This document shows, piece by piece, positions 28,346-37,421 of a stretch of 64,000 bases of DNA. The DNA is taken from positions 1 through 64,000 of the forward strand of contig NZ_FOUE01000002.1 of NCBI RefSeq assembly GCF_900114775.1. Direction: 5' to 3'. The translations under genes were made by a program, and so were the position numbers. The first letter of the stretch is position 1. Every line of letters starts with the position of its first letter. The notes under the pieces were generated by a model. The model had not been told where the DNA came from and did no database searches. It worked only from the letters and a program-made list of their open reading frames with translations. Source of the stretch: Marinobacter zhejiangensis (GTDB lineage Bacteria > Pseudomonadota > Gammaproteobacteria > Pseudomonadales > Oleiphilaceae).

Positions 28346-30440
28346 GTCTTCCCCACGAGCGTGGGGGTGTTTCCGACACTCATCCACTGAGCCAGGTTTT
28401 CCGGGTGTCTTCCCCACGAGCGTGGGGGTGTTTCTCGGTGGTCTGCGGGGTGCCTACGATGGTCGTCGTCTTCCCCACGAGCGTGGGGGTGTTTCTAGCT
28501 AGAGCGATAAACAAATAGCCAGATAGCGGTCTTCCCCACGAGCGTGGGGGTGTTTCTGGCGGCTCTATATTTGACGCTGTATCCGGCAAGTCTTCCCCAC
28601 GAGCGTGGGGGTGTTTCCGATCAGCATGTCACCAGGGTCACACGTGATGAGTCTTCCCCACGAGCGTGGGGGTGTTTCTGGACTGGCTCAGACTCTGGCA
28701 CGACATGCCGAGTCTTCCCCACGAGCGTGGGGGTGTTTCTGCTGGCTGGCTGGATAAGCTCGACAGTGCTGGGTCTTCCCCACGAGCGTGGGGGTGTTTC
28801 TGATTTCCTGGAAGCGCCTGTTGGTTTCACTGGGTCTTCCCCACGAGCGTGGGGGTGTTTCCCCAGAAGTTCTTTGTGCTTGATCCGGCTACAGGTCTTC
28901 CCCACGAGCGTGGGGGTGTTTCTAGATACGCTGAATGGAGTTTATGTTGGGTTATGTCTTCCCCACGAGCGTGGGGGTGTTTCCTCCTGGATCAGTTCGT
29001 CCAGCCGTTCCTTGAGGTCTTCCCCACGAGCGTGGGGGTGTTTCTGCCTGCCGCCCTGGATCAGGTTGGCACCAGTGGTCTTCCCCACGAGCGTGGGGGT
29101 GTTTCTGAGATCAAAGACCGAAAAGGAATGATGCTGCAGTCTTCCCCACGAGCGTGGGGGTGTTTCCGTCCCGGCCCCGCTGGCGACCGGTGCGGGCCAA
29201 GTCTTCCCCACGAGCGTGGGGGTGTTTCTATAAGGAAGTTATACTCCAGCAAGATAAGCGCGTCTTCCCCACGAGCGTGGGGGTGTTTCCGCTGTTATTT
29301 GATATTTGGAGCTAACCATGAAGTCTTCCCCACGAGCGTGGGGGTGTTTCTCTTGCGCAAAGTCGTTAGCCATGACGCCAGCCGTCTTCCCCACGAGCGT
29401 GGGGGTGTTTCTACTTTGGAGGTCTTCCGCTTCCCATTACACTGGTCTTCCCCACGAGCGTGGGGGTGTTTCTACTTTGACCTCCTGCAATGCCCGCAGG
29501 CGATCGTCTTCCCCACGAGCGTGGGGGTGTTTCCTTTATGGTGCGTTGGGATGTAGGCGTTTCCTGGTCTTCCCCACGAGCGTGGGGGTGTTTCTTTGCG
29601 GCGGGAACTGGGGCGCGGCCATGAGTGGTCTTCCCCACGAGCGTGGGGGTGTTTCCTCCGATTCGATCTATAACAACTCGTCGATGACGTCTTCCCCACG
29701 AGCGTGGGGGTGTTTCCGTGGTGAAGCCCCCGCGCTTTGTGGCCATCCAGTCTTCCCCACGAGCGTGGGGGTGTTTCCGGCTCAAGGGGCGGTGGTGAGG
29801 TTTCAGGGTTGTCTTCCCCACGAGCGTGGGGGTGTTTCTAGAGTCATAGCGACATCCTGATGGTTTGAGTCGTCTTCCCCACGAGCGTGGGGGTGTTTCT
29901 GCGCAGTTCCTGAACCATGAAGTTCTGGGAACGTCTTCCCCACGAGCGTGGGGGTGTTTCCAGGGGTACGCGCTGGCATGAAGCTATCAGGACGTCTTCC
30001 CCACGAGCGTGGGGGTGTTTCCATCCTTTGGTCAGGTGTGGACACGGTTCGTCAGTCTTCCCCACGAGCGTGGGGGTGTTTCGTACTACCAGAACGGAAG
30101 CCACGCCGGGTTCATGTCTTCCCCACGAGCGTGGGGGTGTTTCTCGGCAAGTGCCTTACTGTTGACGGTTGACGGGGTCTTCCCCACGAGCGTAGGGGTG
30201 TTTCCGGTTACCCGTCTTATTGTTGTTTTCCCTCGATGTCTTCCCCACGAGCGTGGGGGTGTTTCTGCCGGATAGCGTCAACCTGTCCGCCGTCTTTGGT
30301 CTTCCCCACGAGCGTGGGGGTGTTTCTTCGCTGAGGCTTCAGCGGGAACTTCGGGAGGCGTCTTCCCCACGAGCGTGGGGGTGTTTCCGTTTCGCCAGGC
30401 AGCCAGGTTCGCGCCATCCAGTCTTCCCCGCGAGCGTAGG
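28346..30440 (+). CRISPR. Type I-E CRISPR array, 35 repeats and 34 spacers
   Basis: The repeat is 28 nt: GTCTT, then the palindromic core CCCCACGAGCGTGGGG, then GGTGTTTC, with a period of 61 bp. Spacers are 33 nt counted after the 28-nt repeat (32 if the variable 29th base is assigned to the repeat); the 14th is 34 nt. All 34 spacers differ. Repeat 31 (30177) carries G to A at 30194 in the stem, and the last repeat (30421) is intact only for about 20 nt with two changes, marking the leader-distal end. Cleavage below the hairpin would leave the 8-nt handle GUGUUUC plus one pyrimidine. Confidence 0.99.
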
Positions 30441-30763
30441 CCCCCCGAAGCAGTGATCGCTGCTGGCAGGCAAGCTAGTGCCATGGAGCTTTAGAGGTTT
30501 TTAGGTAATGAGACAGTAGTTGTGTGCCCTTTTCTCCGTAGGCAATCGTAGCGGTACATACTCTATGTGAGGGAGAGATTTGGAGAGTTTTCCATGGGTG
30601 AGGCGGTCCGGTTATGGATGCTTACCCCCAACTTTTAACAATTTTCCCGCCCAAATATGTCATGGCCCCCCTGCCATAACATGCGACACACTCTATCCAT
30701 GTCATAAATCTATGTGCCTTTGGCTGTTGCTGAAGGCACTGTCGCATTGCAAAAGAGGTGATC
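30441..30763. promoter_or_regulatory. Array-distal gap with inverted-repeat operator candidate upstream of the SDR gene
   Basis: This 323-bp gap contains no convincing gene. ATGTCATGGC (30657-30666) and GCCATAACAT (30673-30682) form a 10-bp inverted repeat with one mismatch and a 6-nt spacer, about 80 bp before the SDR start. That layout is typical of a TetR-type operator and is a candidate control site for the fatty-acid operon. No specific regulator can be named. Confidence 0.4.
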
Positions 30764-31525
30764 ATGGACTTTCAAGGTGTTCCGGCGATTGTGACCGGTG
30801 GGGCTTCCGGCCTGGGTGAAGGTGCGGTTCGGGCGCTGGCGGCGGCTGGCTGCAAAGTGGCTATCCTGGACTTGCAGGAAGAGCGTGGTGAGCAGGTGGC
30901 CCGGGAAGTTGGCGGCATTTTTGTCCGTTGTGATGTCTCTTCCGCTGACAGTGCCGAAGCTGCTGTTGCGGCGGCGCGAGAGGCCCACGGTCCCTGCGGT
31001 GTTGCGGTTAACTGCGCGGGTATCGCCCCTGCGGCCAAGATCCTGGGCAAGGAAGGTCCGATGCCGCTGGCGAACTTTGACAAGGTGATTCAGGTCAACC
31101 TGATAGGGACCTTTAACATCCTGAGGCTGGCCGCAGCCGATATGGCACAGCGTGAGCCGAATGCCGATGGTGAACGGGGCGTGATTGTGAATACCGCTTC
31201 GGTGGCGGCCTACGAAGGGCAGATCGGCCAGGTTGCCTACAGCGCCTCCAAGGGCGGTGTGGTGGCTATGACCCTGCAATCCGCACGGGAGTTGGCGCGT
31301 GAAGGCATCCGGGTGAATACCATCGCGCCGGGTCTGTTCATGACCCCGATGATGGCGGGCATGCCCCAGGAAGTGCAGGACAGTCTGGCCGCAACCCTGC
31401 CGTTCCCGAAACGACTGGGTAAGCCGGAAGAGTTTGGCATGCTGGTTGAGCAGATGGTTCGTAACCCGATTCTCAACGGTGAGGTGATCCGCCTCGACTG
31501 TGCCTTGCGCATGGCCCCCCGTTGA
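30764..31525 (+). CDS. SDR-family 3-hydroxyacyl-CoA dehydrogenase (HSD10-like)
   Basis: A 253-residue short-chain dehydrogenase closest in pattern to type 2 3-hydroxyacyl-CoA dehydrogenases. The NAD-binding loop [15 protein letters not shown] (about 12-26), [12 protein letters not shown] and the catalytic Tyr-Lys in [11 protein letters not shown], preceded by a Ser in [10 protein letters not shown], are all present. The ATG follows AAAGAGGTGATC. It leads an operon with acyl-CoA dehydrogenase and thiolase genes, consistent with NAD-dependent oxidation of 3-hydroxyacyl-CoA in beta-oxidation. Confidence 0.9.
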   Translation: MDFQGVPAIVTGGASGLGEGAVRALAAAGCKVAILDLQEERGEQVAREVGGIFVRCDVSSADSAEAAVAAAREAHGPCGVAVNCAGIAPAAKILGKEGPMPLANFDKVIQVNLIGTFNILRLAAADMAQREPNADGERGVIVNTASVAAYEGQIGQVAYSASKGGVVAMTLQSARELAREGIRVNTIAPGLFMTPMMAGMPQEVQDSLAATLPFPKRLGKPEEFGMLVEQMVRNPILNGEVIRLDCALRMAPR

Positions 31526-31556
31526 GTTCCACCCAGACAGCAGCCAGGAGGTAACA

Positions 31557-32699
31557 ATGACAAATAACGAAGAGCTGACCCTGTTCCGGGACATGACCAT
31601 CAAGGCCTTGGAGGCTGAAGTCACTCCCCATTACGAAGCTTGGGACAAGGAAGGGATCGTGCCGCGGGATTTGTGGCGCACTCTGGGCCAGGCCGGCATG
31701 CTCTGCGTGGATGTGCCTGAAGCCTATGGTGGCTGTGGGGTGCCGTTCGAGTACTCGGTGCTGGTGGGCGCGGAGATGGCGCGGATGGGCTTCGGTGCCC
31801 TGGCGACCAACGTCATGGTGCACTCCGACATTGTTGCCCCGTATGTGGCTCACCTGGGGAACGAAGCCCAGAAGCAGCAATGGCTGCCGAAAATGGTGTC
31901 TGGCGATGCGGTTGGCGCCATCGCCATGACCGAGCCCGGCGCGGGCAGTGACCTCCAGGCCATGCGGACCAGTGCGGTCGCTGATGGCGATTTCTATGTA
32001 ATCAATGGTTCCAAGACTTTTATCACCAATGGTCAGCATGCGGATATGGTCATTGTAGCGGCCAAGACCGATCCATCCGCCGGCGCCCGTGGCATCAGTC
32101 TGTTCCTGGTGGATACGTCGTTGCCGGGCTTCAGCCGGGGGCGCAACCTGGACAAGATCGGCCAGCATTGTGGGGACACCTCTGAGCTGTTCTTTGAAGA
32201 TCTGAGGGTGCCGCGCTCCGCGTTGCTTGGAGAAGAAGGGCAGGGGTTTGTGTACCTCATGCAGGAGCTGCCACGGGAACGCCTGGTGATTGGAGCCCTG
32301 GGCGCGGCGGCGGCTCGCGGCGCGCTGGACCTGACGCTGAAGTATGTGGATGAGCGGGTGGTGTTTGGCCAGAAGCTGAAGCAGTTGCAGAACACCCGGT
32401 TCCGGCTGGCGGAGATGGAAACCGACTACCGGGTCAACCAGGCGTTTATCGATCAGTGCATTGATCAGTACAGCCGGGGCGAATTGGATGCGGCGACCGC
32501 GTCCATGGCCAAGTTCAGTGCGACCGAGATGCAGTGCCGAGTGGCCGATGGCTGCCTGCAATTGTTTGGTGGTTACGGCTATACCACCGAGTACCCCATC
32601 TCGCGGGCCTTTGTGGATGCGCGGGTACAGCGTATCTACGGCGGCACCTCGGAAGTGATGAAAGAAGTAATTGCCCGTTCCCTGTTGGGTAAGGGTTAA
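31557..32699 (+). CDS. Acyl-CoA dehydrogenase (LCAD/IVD-like base position)
   Basis: A 380-residue FAD enzyme that makes the trans-2-enoyl-CoA. The flavin signatures AIAMTEPGAGSDLQAM (about 122-137) and QLFGGYGYTTEYPISRAFVDARVQRIYGGTSEVMKEVIARSLLG are clear. The C-terminal position that carries the catalytic Glu in medium- and short-chain enzymes is Gly here (YGGT). A Glu occurs instead in MQELPRERLVIGAL, where long-chain and isovaleryl-CoA enzymes carry their base. The ATG follows AGGAGGTAACA. It sits 31 bp after the SDR gene. Confidence 0.92.
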   Translation: MTNNEELTLFRDMTIKALEAEVTPHYEAWDKEGIVPRDLWRTLGQAGMLCVDVPEAYGGCGVPFEYSVLVGAEMARMGFGALATNVMVHSDIVAPYVAHLGNEAQKQQWLPKMVSGDAVGAIAMTEPGAGSDLQAMRTSAVADGDFYVINGSKTFITNGQHADMVIVAAKTDPSAGARGISLFLVDTSLPGFSRGRNLDKIGQHCGDTSELFFEDLRVPRSALLGEEGQGFVYLMQELPRERLVIGALGAAAARGALDLTLKYVDERVVFGQKLKQLQNTRFRLAEMETDYRVNQAFIDQCIDQYSRGELDAATASMAKFSATEMQCRVADGCLQLFGGYGYTTEYPISRAFVDARVQRIYGGTSEVMKEVIARSLLGKG

Positions 32700-32721
32700 G
32701 CCAGATTTGAAGGATAACGAT

Positions 32722-33903
32722 ATGTCAGAGAATACCGTTGTTATTGCGGGCGCGGCCCGGACTCCCATGGGTGGAATGATGGGGGCGCTGAGCTCCGTGC
32801 GTTCCCCCGACCTGGGTGCGGTGGCCATCAAGGCGGCGATTGAGCGTTCCGGGCTGACACCTGCGGACATCGACGAGGTGGTAATGGGCTGTGTGTTGCC
32901 CGCAGGCCTGGGTCAGGCACCGGCGCGGCAGGCGTCGCGCAAGTCCGGTATCCCGGACGACGCAGGCTGCACAACCGTCAACAAGATGTGCGGCTCCGGT
33001 ATGCAGGCGGTGATCATGGCCCACGATCAAATCAAGGCTGGCACCAATACCGTCATGATCGCCGGTGGCATGGAGAACATGACCCAGGCTCCCTACCTGT
33101 TGCCGAAGGCTCGTCAGGGCATGCGCATGGGACACGGCCAGGTCATCGACTCAATGTTCTTTGACGGTCTGGAAGATGCCTACGAAGGCGGCCTGATGGG
33201 TGTGTTCGCCCAAAAAAGTGCTGACGATTTCAACATCTCCCGGGAGACCATGGACAACTTTGCGTTGGGCTCACTCAGCAAAGCCAAAGCGGCCATCGAT
33301 AACGGATGGTTCCGCGATGAGATCGTGCCGGTCAGCGTGCCGGGTCGTAATGGCGACACTGTAGTGGACACCGATGAGCAGCCTGGCAATGCCCGCCCGG
33401 AGAAGATTCCGACCCTGAAACCGGCCTTCAAGAAAGACGGTTCGGTGACAGCGGCCAATGCCAGCTCCATCAGTGACGGCGCCTCCGCGCTGGTGCTGAC
33501 CACGGCAGGCGAGGCAGACCGTCGCGGATTGCAGCCCCTGGCCCGTATTGTCGCCCATGCCACTCACGCCCAGCTGCCAGCGGAATTTACCTTGGCGCCC
33601 ATCGGTGCCATTCGCAAGGTACTGGACAAGGCTGGCTGGACCAAGGACGACGTCGATCTGTATGAAATCAACGAGGCCTTTGCCGTGGTCAGTCTGTTGG
33701 CCATCCAGGAGCTGGGTTTGGACAGCGACAAAGTCAATGTCTACGGCGGCGCCTGCGCCCTGGGCCACCCCATCGGCTCGTCAGGCTCACGGATCATCGT
33801 GACCCTGATCAACGCGCTGAAGCAGAAAGGACTCAAGCGTGGCGTAGCGTCACTGTGCATCGGCGGCGGAGAGGGAACGGCTGTTGCCGTTGAACTGATC
33901 TAG
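32722..33903 (+). CDS. Acetyl-CoA acyltransferase (thiolase)
   Basis: A 393-residue thiolase. It has the nucleophilic Cys in NKMCGSGMQAVIMAHD (about residue 90), the His in ENINEAF-type context (EINEAFAVVSLLAIQ), and the C-terminal ACALGHPIGSSGSRI and CIGGGEGTAVAVE motifs. It could act as a degradative 3-ketoacyl-CoA thiolase or an acetoacetyl-CoA thiolase; its place behind acyl-CoA and hydroxyacyl-CoA dehydrogenases favours the former. It is the last gene before a strong terminator. Confidence 0.94.
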   Translation: MSENTVVIAGAARTPMGGMMGALSSVRSPDLGAVAIKAAIERSGLTPADIDEVVMGCVLPAGLGQAPARQASRKSGIPDDAGCTTVNKMCGSGMQAVIMAHDQIKAGTNTVMIAGGMENMTQAPYLLPKARQGMRMGHGQVIDSMFFDGLEDAYEGGLMGVFAQKSADDFNISRETMDNFALGSLSKAKAAIDNGWFRDEIVPVSVPGRNGDTVVDTDEQPGNARPEKIPTLKPAFKKDGSVTAANASSISDGASALVLTTAGEADRRGLQPLARIVAHATHAQLPAEFTLAPIGAIRKVLDKAGWTKDDVDLYEINEAFAVVSLLAIQELGLDSDKVNVYGGACALGHPIGSSGSRIIVTLINALKQKGLKRGVASLCIGGGEGTAVAVELI

Positions 33904-33989
33904 CCCCTGATCCCGGGCGGGGTAGGCCTGAGTCCTGCCCCACCCAATGAAACCGTGTTCTCACTCCCCCGGCTATGACGGGATGTTTT

Positions 33990-34013
33990 GCCGCCTTTTT
34001 AGGCGGCTTTTTT
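33990..34013 (+). terminator. Intrinsic terminator after the beta-oxidation operon
   Basis: GCCGCC-TTTTTA-GGCGGC followed by T6 on the plus strand, 87 bp after the thiolase stop. A textbook rho-independent terminator. Confidence 0.9.
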
Positions 34014-34020
34014 GTTTGGT

Positions 34021-34644
34021 TTACCAGCCCTCCAGCGGCACGCCATGTTCTTCGAGGTAGGCGCCGTGTTTTTCGAGGTATTGTTCAGTGCGTACTCTGA
34101 AGGCATCCAGGTTCCCTTCTACCTCCACAGCGGGCACGCGCATGACTTCGACAGCGTTGGTTCGCTGGCTCATCATCCAAACCACCACTTCACCACCGGG
34201 GGCGAGTCCCAAAACAAGGGAGCTGCTTGGTTCGTAGCGAACATTCCCCCGCTGAGTGATGTGGCGTACTGGCTCTCGCATGCGTTCCTGAAGGTCGGGC
34301 GGGACCTCAATTAGAGTGGAGTAGTATTTTTGTTCCGCGAACGAGAACCAGTGCAGGGCGATCAAGTTTGGGAACGGGTCCAGGCCTCCCCCTTTTCCAA
34401 TGGGGCCGTAGTCGCCTTCCCAGCAGCAGCCGGTGTGGCCGACGGGCATACGCCAGCTGCGTTCGCCAGATTTTTCCACGTGCAGGTTGATCACCCACAT
34501 GTCGTAATGTGTGGGTGCGGCAACACCGGCATTCCAATAAATGCTCTCTTTTTCCCAAGACGCGCAGCCCGCTAGCCAAAGGGCGCTCCAGAGCCAGAGT
34601 GTCGAGCGCACACATGCCCTGATCCCAGGGGAGAAACTGCTCAC
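34021..34644 (-). CDS. DUF2931-type lipoprotein, copy 1 (putative immunity protein)
   Basis: A 207-residue lipoprotein from a GTG start, with lipobox LAGC (Cys about residue 27). The body has the pattern WVINLHVEKSGERSWRMPVGH, ALHWFSFAEQKYYSTLIEVP and LVLGLAPGGEVVVWMM, which I recognise as DUF2931-like. Such lipoproteins often follow DUF2235 phospholipase effectors and would neutralise them in the periplasm. The GTG overlaps the stop of copy 2 (GTGA). It shares long near-identical stretches with copy 2, especially the last 150 bp. Confidence 0.75.
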   Translation of the reverse strand: MSSFSPGIRACVRSTLWLWSALWLAGCASWEKESIYWNAGVAAPTHYDMWVINLHVEKSGERSWRMPVGHTGCCWEGDYGPIGKGGGLDPFPNLIALHWFSFAEQKYYSTLIEVPPDLQERMREPVRHITQRGNVRYEPSSSLVLGLAPGGEVVVWMMSQRTNAVEVMRVPAVEVEGNLDAFRVRTEQYLEKHGAYLEEHGVPLEGW

Positions 34645-35240
34645 CAGCCCGCCAATGGAACGCCGTGGGCTTCCAGATAGGCGCCGTGTTTTTCGAGGTA
34701 TTGTTCAGTGCGCACTCTGAAGGCATCCAGGTTCCCTTCTACCTCCACAGCGGGCACGCGCATAACTTCGACAGCGTTGGTGCGTTGACTCATGATCCAA
34801 ACCACCACTTCACCACCGGGGGCTAGACCGAGGACCAAAGTGCTCCTTGGCAAGTCGCGGACCATTCCGTTCGGGGAGGTCGTGCGGACTGGCACACGCA
34901 TACGATCCTGCAGGCCAGGAGGTACGCGAATCAGGGTCGAGTAGTATTTTTGTTCGGCGAAGGAGAACCAGTGCAGGGCAATCAAGTTGGGGAAGGGCTC
35001 TAGAGATCCGCCGGTGCCAAAGGGACCGAAGTCGCCCTGCCAGCAACAGCCCTTGTGGCCGACGGGAATGCGCCAGCTGCGCTCCCCGGATTTTTCCACG
35101 TGCAGGTTGATCACCCACATGTCGTAATGCTCGGGCGCGGCGATACCGAGGTACCAAGGTATCTCTTCTTTTCCCCAAGAGGAGCAACCTGCCAAAAATA
35201 AGAGGCACGATAACCATGCGGCTTCTCTAAATGCTTTCAT
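34641..35240 (-). CDS. DUF2931-type lipoprotein, copy 2 (putative immunity protein)
   Basis: A 199-residue lipoprotein, lipobox LAGC (Cys about residue 19). I chose the second ATG (MKAFREAAWLSC) because TAGGGAATGACG gives it correct ribosome-site spacing; an ATG two codons earlier overlaps that site. It has the same domain as copy 1: HYDMWVINLHVEKSGERSWRIPVGH and WFSFAEQKYYSTLI. The middle (about residues 75-135) has diverged while both flanks remain almost identical. It lies 9 bp after the effector gene stop, the expected place for a cognate immunity gene. Confidence 0.75.
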   Translation of the reverse strand: MKAFREAAWLSCLLFLAGCSSWGKEEIPWYLGIAAPEHYDMWVINLHVEKSGERSWRIPVGHKGCCWQGDFGPFGTGGSLEPFPNLIALHWFSFAEQKYYSTLIRVPPGLQDRMRVPVRTTSPNGMVRDLPRSTLVLGLAPGGEVVVWIMSQRTNAVEVMRVPAVEVEGNLDAFRVRTEQYLEKHGAYLEAHGVPLAGW

Positions 35241-35249
35241 CGTCATTCC

Positions 35250-37310
35250 CTATCGATTGGGGTGAACAATGCGTTCACCAGATTCGGCCGGTGCATTTGG
35301 GCTGAAGTTACGAAACAACCGGAAGGTTGTGGGGATGCCAAGCGCCATGAATTTTAAGGGGGTGTAGTGGGCCGAGTAGTGAATATAGCGTTGGCGAAGA
35401 AGGTTTAGCTGAGTAGCTGTAAGTGACGGGCTTTCCGAGTTAGCGCAAATTTGCTCTCGAATCTGGTCCTTAATGACAATTAGCTCATCAGGTAGATGAG
35501 TCGCTTCGTCCTCTGGGTCAATATCGCTGAATGGTACGCCTGCCTCGGAGGCCAATTCGTGCATTGTCCAAAGGCTCACCCGTGAGTATTCTCCTCGAAC
35601 TTGACGAACCATCCTGAGAGCCAACTCTGTTCGACCATGAGGGCCTGGGTGCTCTGACACTTGCTTGTATATTTCCAGCCTAGGGTGACCAACGTCTCCC
35701 AAGTCGTTAGGGCGAGGGTTGGGGTGGTCGGAAGCTTGAACTGGTAGGCTGAATTCGCCAAGCCATCCCTCAGCTTCTTTCTGTTGCTTTAGTGCCTCTA
35801 GCATATCCCATTGCATGGACTGCTCCGGTGCATTAATGCGGTCATTGGGTACATGGTGAAACGGGCTAATCAACACATCTTCCCGCTGGCTATCGCCATA
35901 ACCACCGCCGATATCGGAGTGTACGCCGGGTAGGGCGATTTCGCGGAAGTTATCCGGCAGCTGGCCGTCAGGGTTTCGTAAGCTGTTTAATGCGAAATTT
36001 TCCCGGTGTTCATCAGCAGCCACAAAGTGGACTGCTGTCTGCACAGTGCTGGGATCCAGATAAACTTTGACCGGGGCGTTCTGGTTATTGCTGGGCAGTA
36101 GATCAAGTGATTTGGGGTTGATTATGGCAGCTACACTGTCGAATAGGCCCACAAAGCGGATCGTCACCTTGTTTGGCCAGTCGATTCCTTCTGCCCGAAA
36201 GGCACGTCCTAACCCGCCGTTAGAGCCTTGGTGGATTTCGTGGGCTGCATGGCGAGCTGACGCAGCGCCGCGACTGAAGCCAAAAAGGTCGACGGTTAGC
36301 GTGGTAATCGGTCCTGTTAGAGTTAATTCAAGAACTCTCTGAGCGACCTTAGTAAAGGCCTTTTCCAACTGCATTAAAATACCCGTTTCCCCAAGGCCGG
36401 TAACCATGCCGATAACCGAATCCCCCTCGCCACTTCGAGTACCAATCCCCGGGGCGTACTCCATGATCCGGTGCACAATGCGATTTTCCGAGGTTTCATT
36501 CGATTCGATATATAGATCCGCCAACTTCGCCACATTACTCGGCGAATTAGCATAGCTATCCCCCATCATCAGTCCCAGACGGTACTTGCATTCCTCCTCC
36601 GAGATTTCTCCCCGTTCAAGGGGGGCCAGGCACTCGGCTTCGATTCGATCTTCAAGGATCTGGGAGTTGTCGGCGTTGTTCAGGGTGCCATCGGTGAACA
36701 GGCCCACTTCCAGGTGTATCTCGGGCTCCTGCTCCTGGGGTGGCGTTTGGGTAGCTTCTGGAGATGCGGAAAGTGGAAGGGCCGGTGTGACTGGGAGACT
36801 GGTGTGATGCCGGGTGGGCGCCGCTTGATGTGGCAGGGCGTCTTCGTGTTGCCTCGGTCTCGCCTCATGGGCGACGGTGCTGGCGGATAGGGGGCTGATG
36901 CCCATGGCTCCGCTTAGCGCCAGTTGTTGAGGTGTAACCCCGTTGTCGTTCAGCCGGTTGACGGTGTGGCTCAGGGCAAAGTGTGTGTCGCTGTGAGTCA
37001 GTATCCACTGGCCTTGGCCTGGTGCTGGTTCTTTCCAACGGACCACCGGATCGAATGGCTTGCCATCGCCGACGTCGTATACCAGCCAGAGTGCTCGGTT
37101 CTTGATCTTCTCGATAACGGCGTCAACCCGTTGGGGCTGGTCATTGCGCCTAGTTCCGTAGGAAGAAGGGTGGTTGAGCAGGTGTCCCAGGTTAAATCGA
37201 CCGGTTTGGTCGCTGTTGATCAGGGCGCGGGCCTTTTCGGCGGCAAAAAAGGGGGATTCCAGGTTGGGCAGGTCTGCCGCAACCAGGTCACCGGTTTTGA
37301 CTATTTTCAT
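35250..37310 (-). CDS. DUF2235 (Tle-type) phospholipase effector
   Basis: A 686-residue protein. The C-terminal part (from about residue 200) is a DUF2235 alpha/beta hydrolase with GLFTDGTLNN at its start, the nucleophile elbow GFSRG (Ser about residue 346) in VDLFGFSRGAASARHAAHEI, and HSDIGGGYG. This family includes type VI secretion phospholipases (Tle1 group). The first 200 residues have no domain I can name and are followed by a Pro/Thr-rich linker; they may be a delivery or adaptor region. No VgrG, PAAR or T6SS gene is in the window, so it looks like an orphan effector cassette. The ATG was chosen by spacing from AAGGATGG. Confidence 0.8.
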   Translation of the reverse strand: MKIVKTGDLVAADLPNLESPFFAAEKARALINSDQTGRFNLGHLLNHPSSYGTRRNDQPQRVDAVIEKIKNRALWLVYDVGDGKPFDPVVRWKEPAPGQGQWILTHSDTHFALSHTVNRLNDNGVTPQQLALSGAMGISPLSASTVAHEARPRQHEDALPHQAAPTRHHTSLPVTPALPLSASPEATQTPPQEQEPEIHLEVGLFTDGTLNNADNSQILEDRIEAECLAPLERGEISEEECKYRLGLMMGDSYANSPSNVAKLADLYIESNETSENRIVHRIMEYAPGIGTRSGEGDSVIGMVTGLGETGILMQLEKAFTKVAQRVLELTLTGPITTLTVDLFGFSRGAASARHAAHEIHQGSNGGLGRAFRAEGIDWPNKVTIRFVGLFDSVAAIINPKSLDLLPSNNQNAPVKVYLDPSTVQTAVHFVAADEHRENFALNSLRNPDGQLPDNFREIALPGVHSDIGGGYGDSQREDVLISPFHHVPNDRINAPEQSMQWDMLEALKQQKEAEGWLGEFSLPVQASDHPNPRPNDLGDVGHPRLEIYKQVSEHPGPHGRTELALRMVRQVRGEYSRVSLWTMHELASEAGVPFSDIDPEDEATHLPDELIVIKDQIREQICANSESPSLTATQLNLLRQRYIHYSAHYTPLKFMALGIPTTFRLFRNFSPNAPAESGERIVHPNR

Positions 37311-37421
37311 CGTCATCCATCCTTAGTTGACGTTGAACTTTGCTGGTATGGCTAGCCTAAAGCGGCTGGGTCCGACATTGTGGGCGGCTTGTCACAGATT
37401 TGTCATCCACCCTGCGCGGTG

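Noticed and set aside
20104..30440. Possibility that the CRISPR locus is part of a Tn7-like CRISPR transposon
   Set aside because: cas3, cas1 and cas2 are all present and intact, and no tnsA/B/C/tniQ genes or transposon ends are found.
28311..30484. Many open frames on both strands inside the CRISPR array, with repeated peptides such as SSPRAWGCF and LPHERGGVS
   Set aside because: They are translations of the 28-nt repeat; the 61-bp period rotates the frame through the three possibilities.
37389..37406. TTGTCAC-AGAT-TTGTCAT, a two-unit Pho-like repeat between the AraC gene and the DUF2235 gene
   Set aside because: It points to the plus strand while both flanking genes are on the minus strand, and only two imperfect half-sites are present. 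A chance match is more likely.
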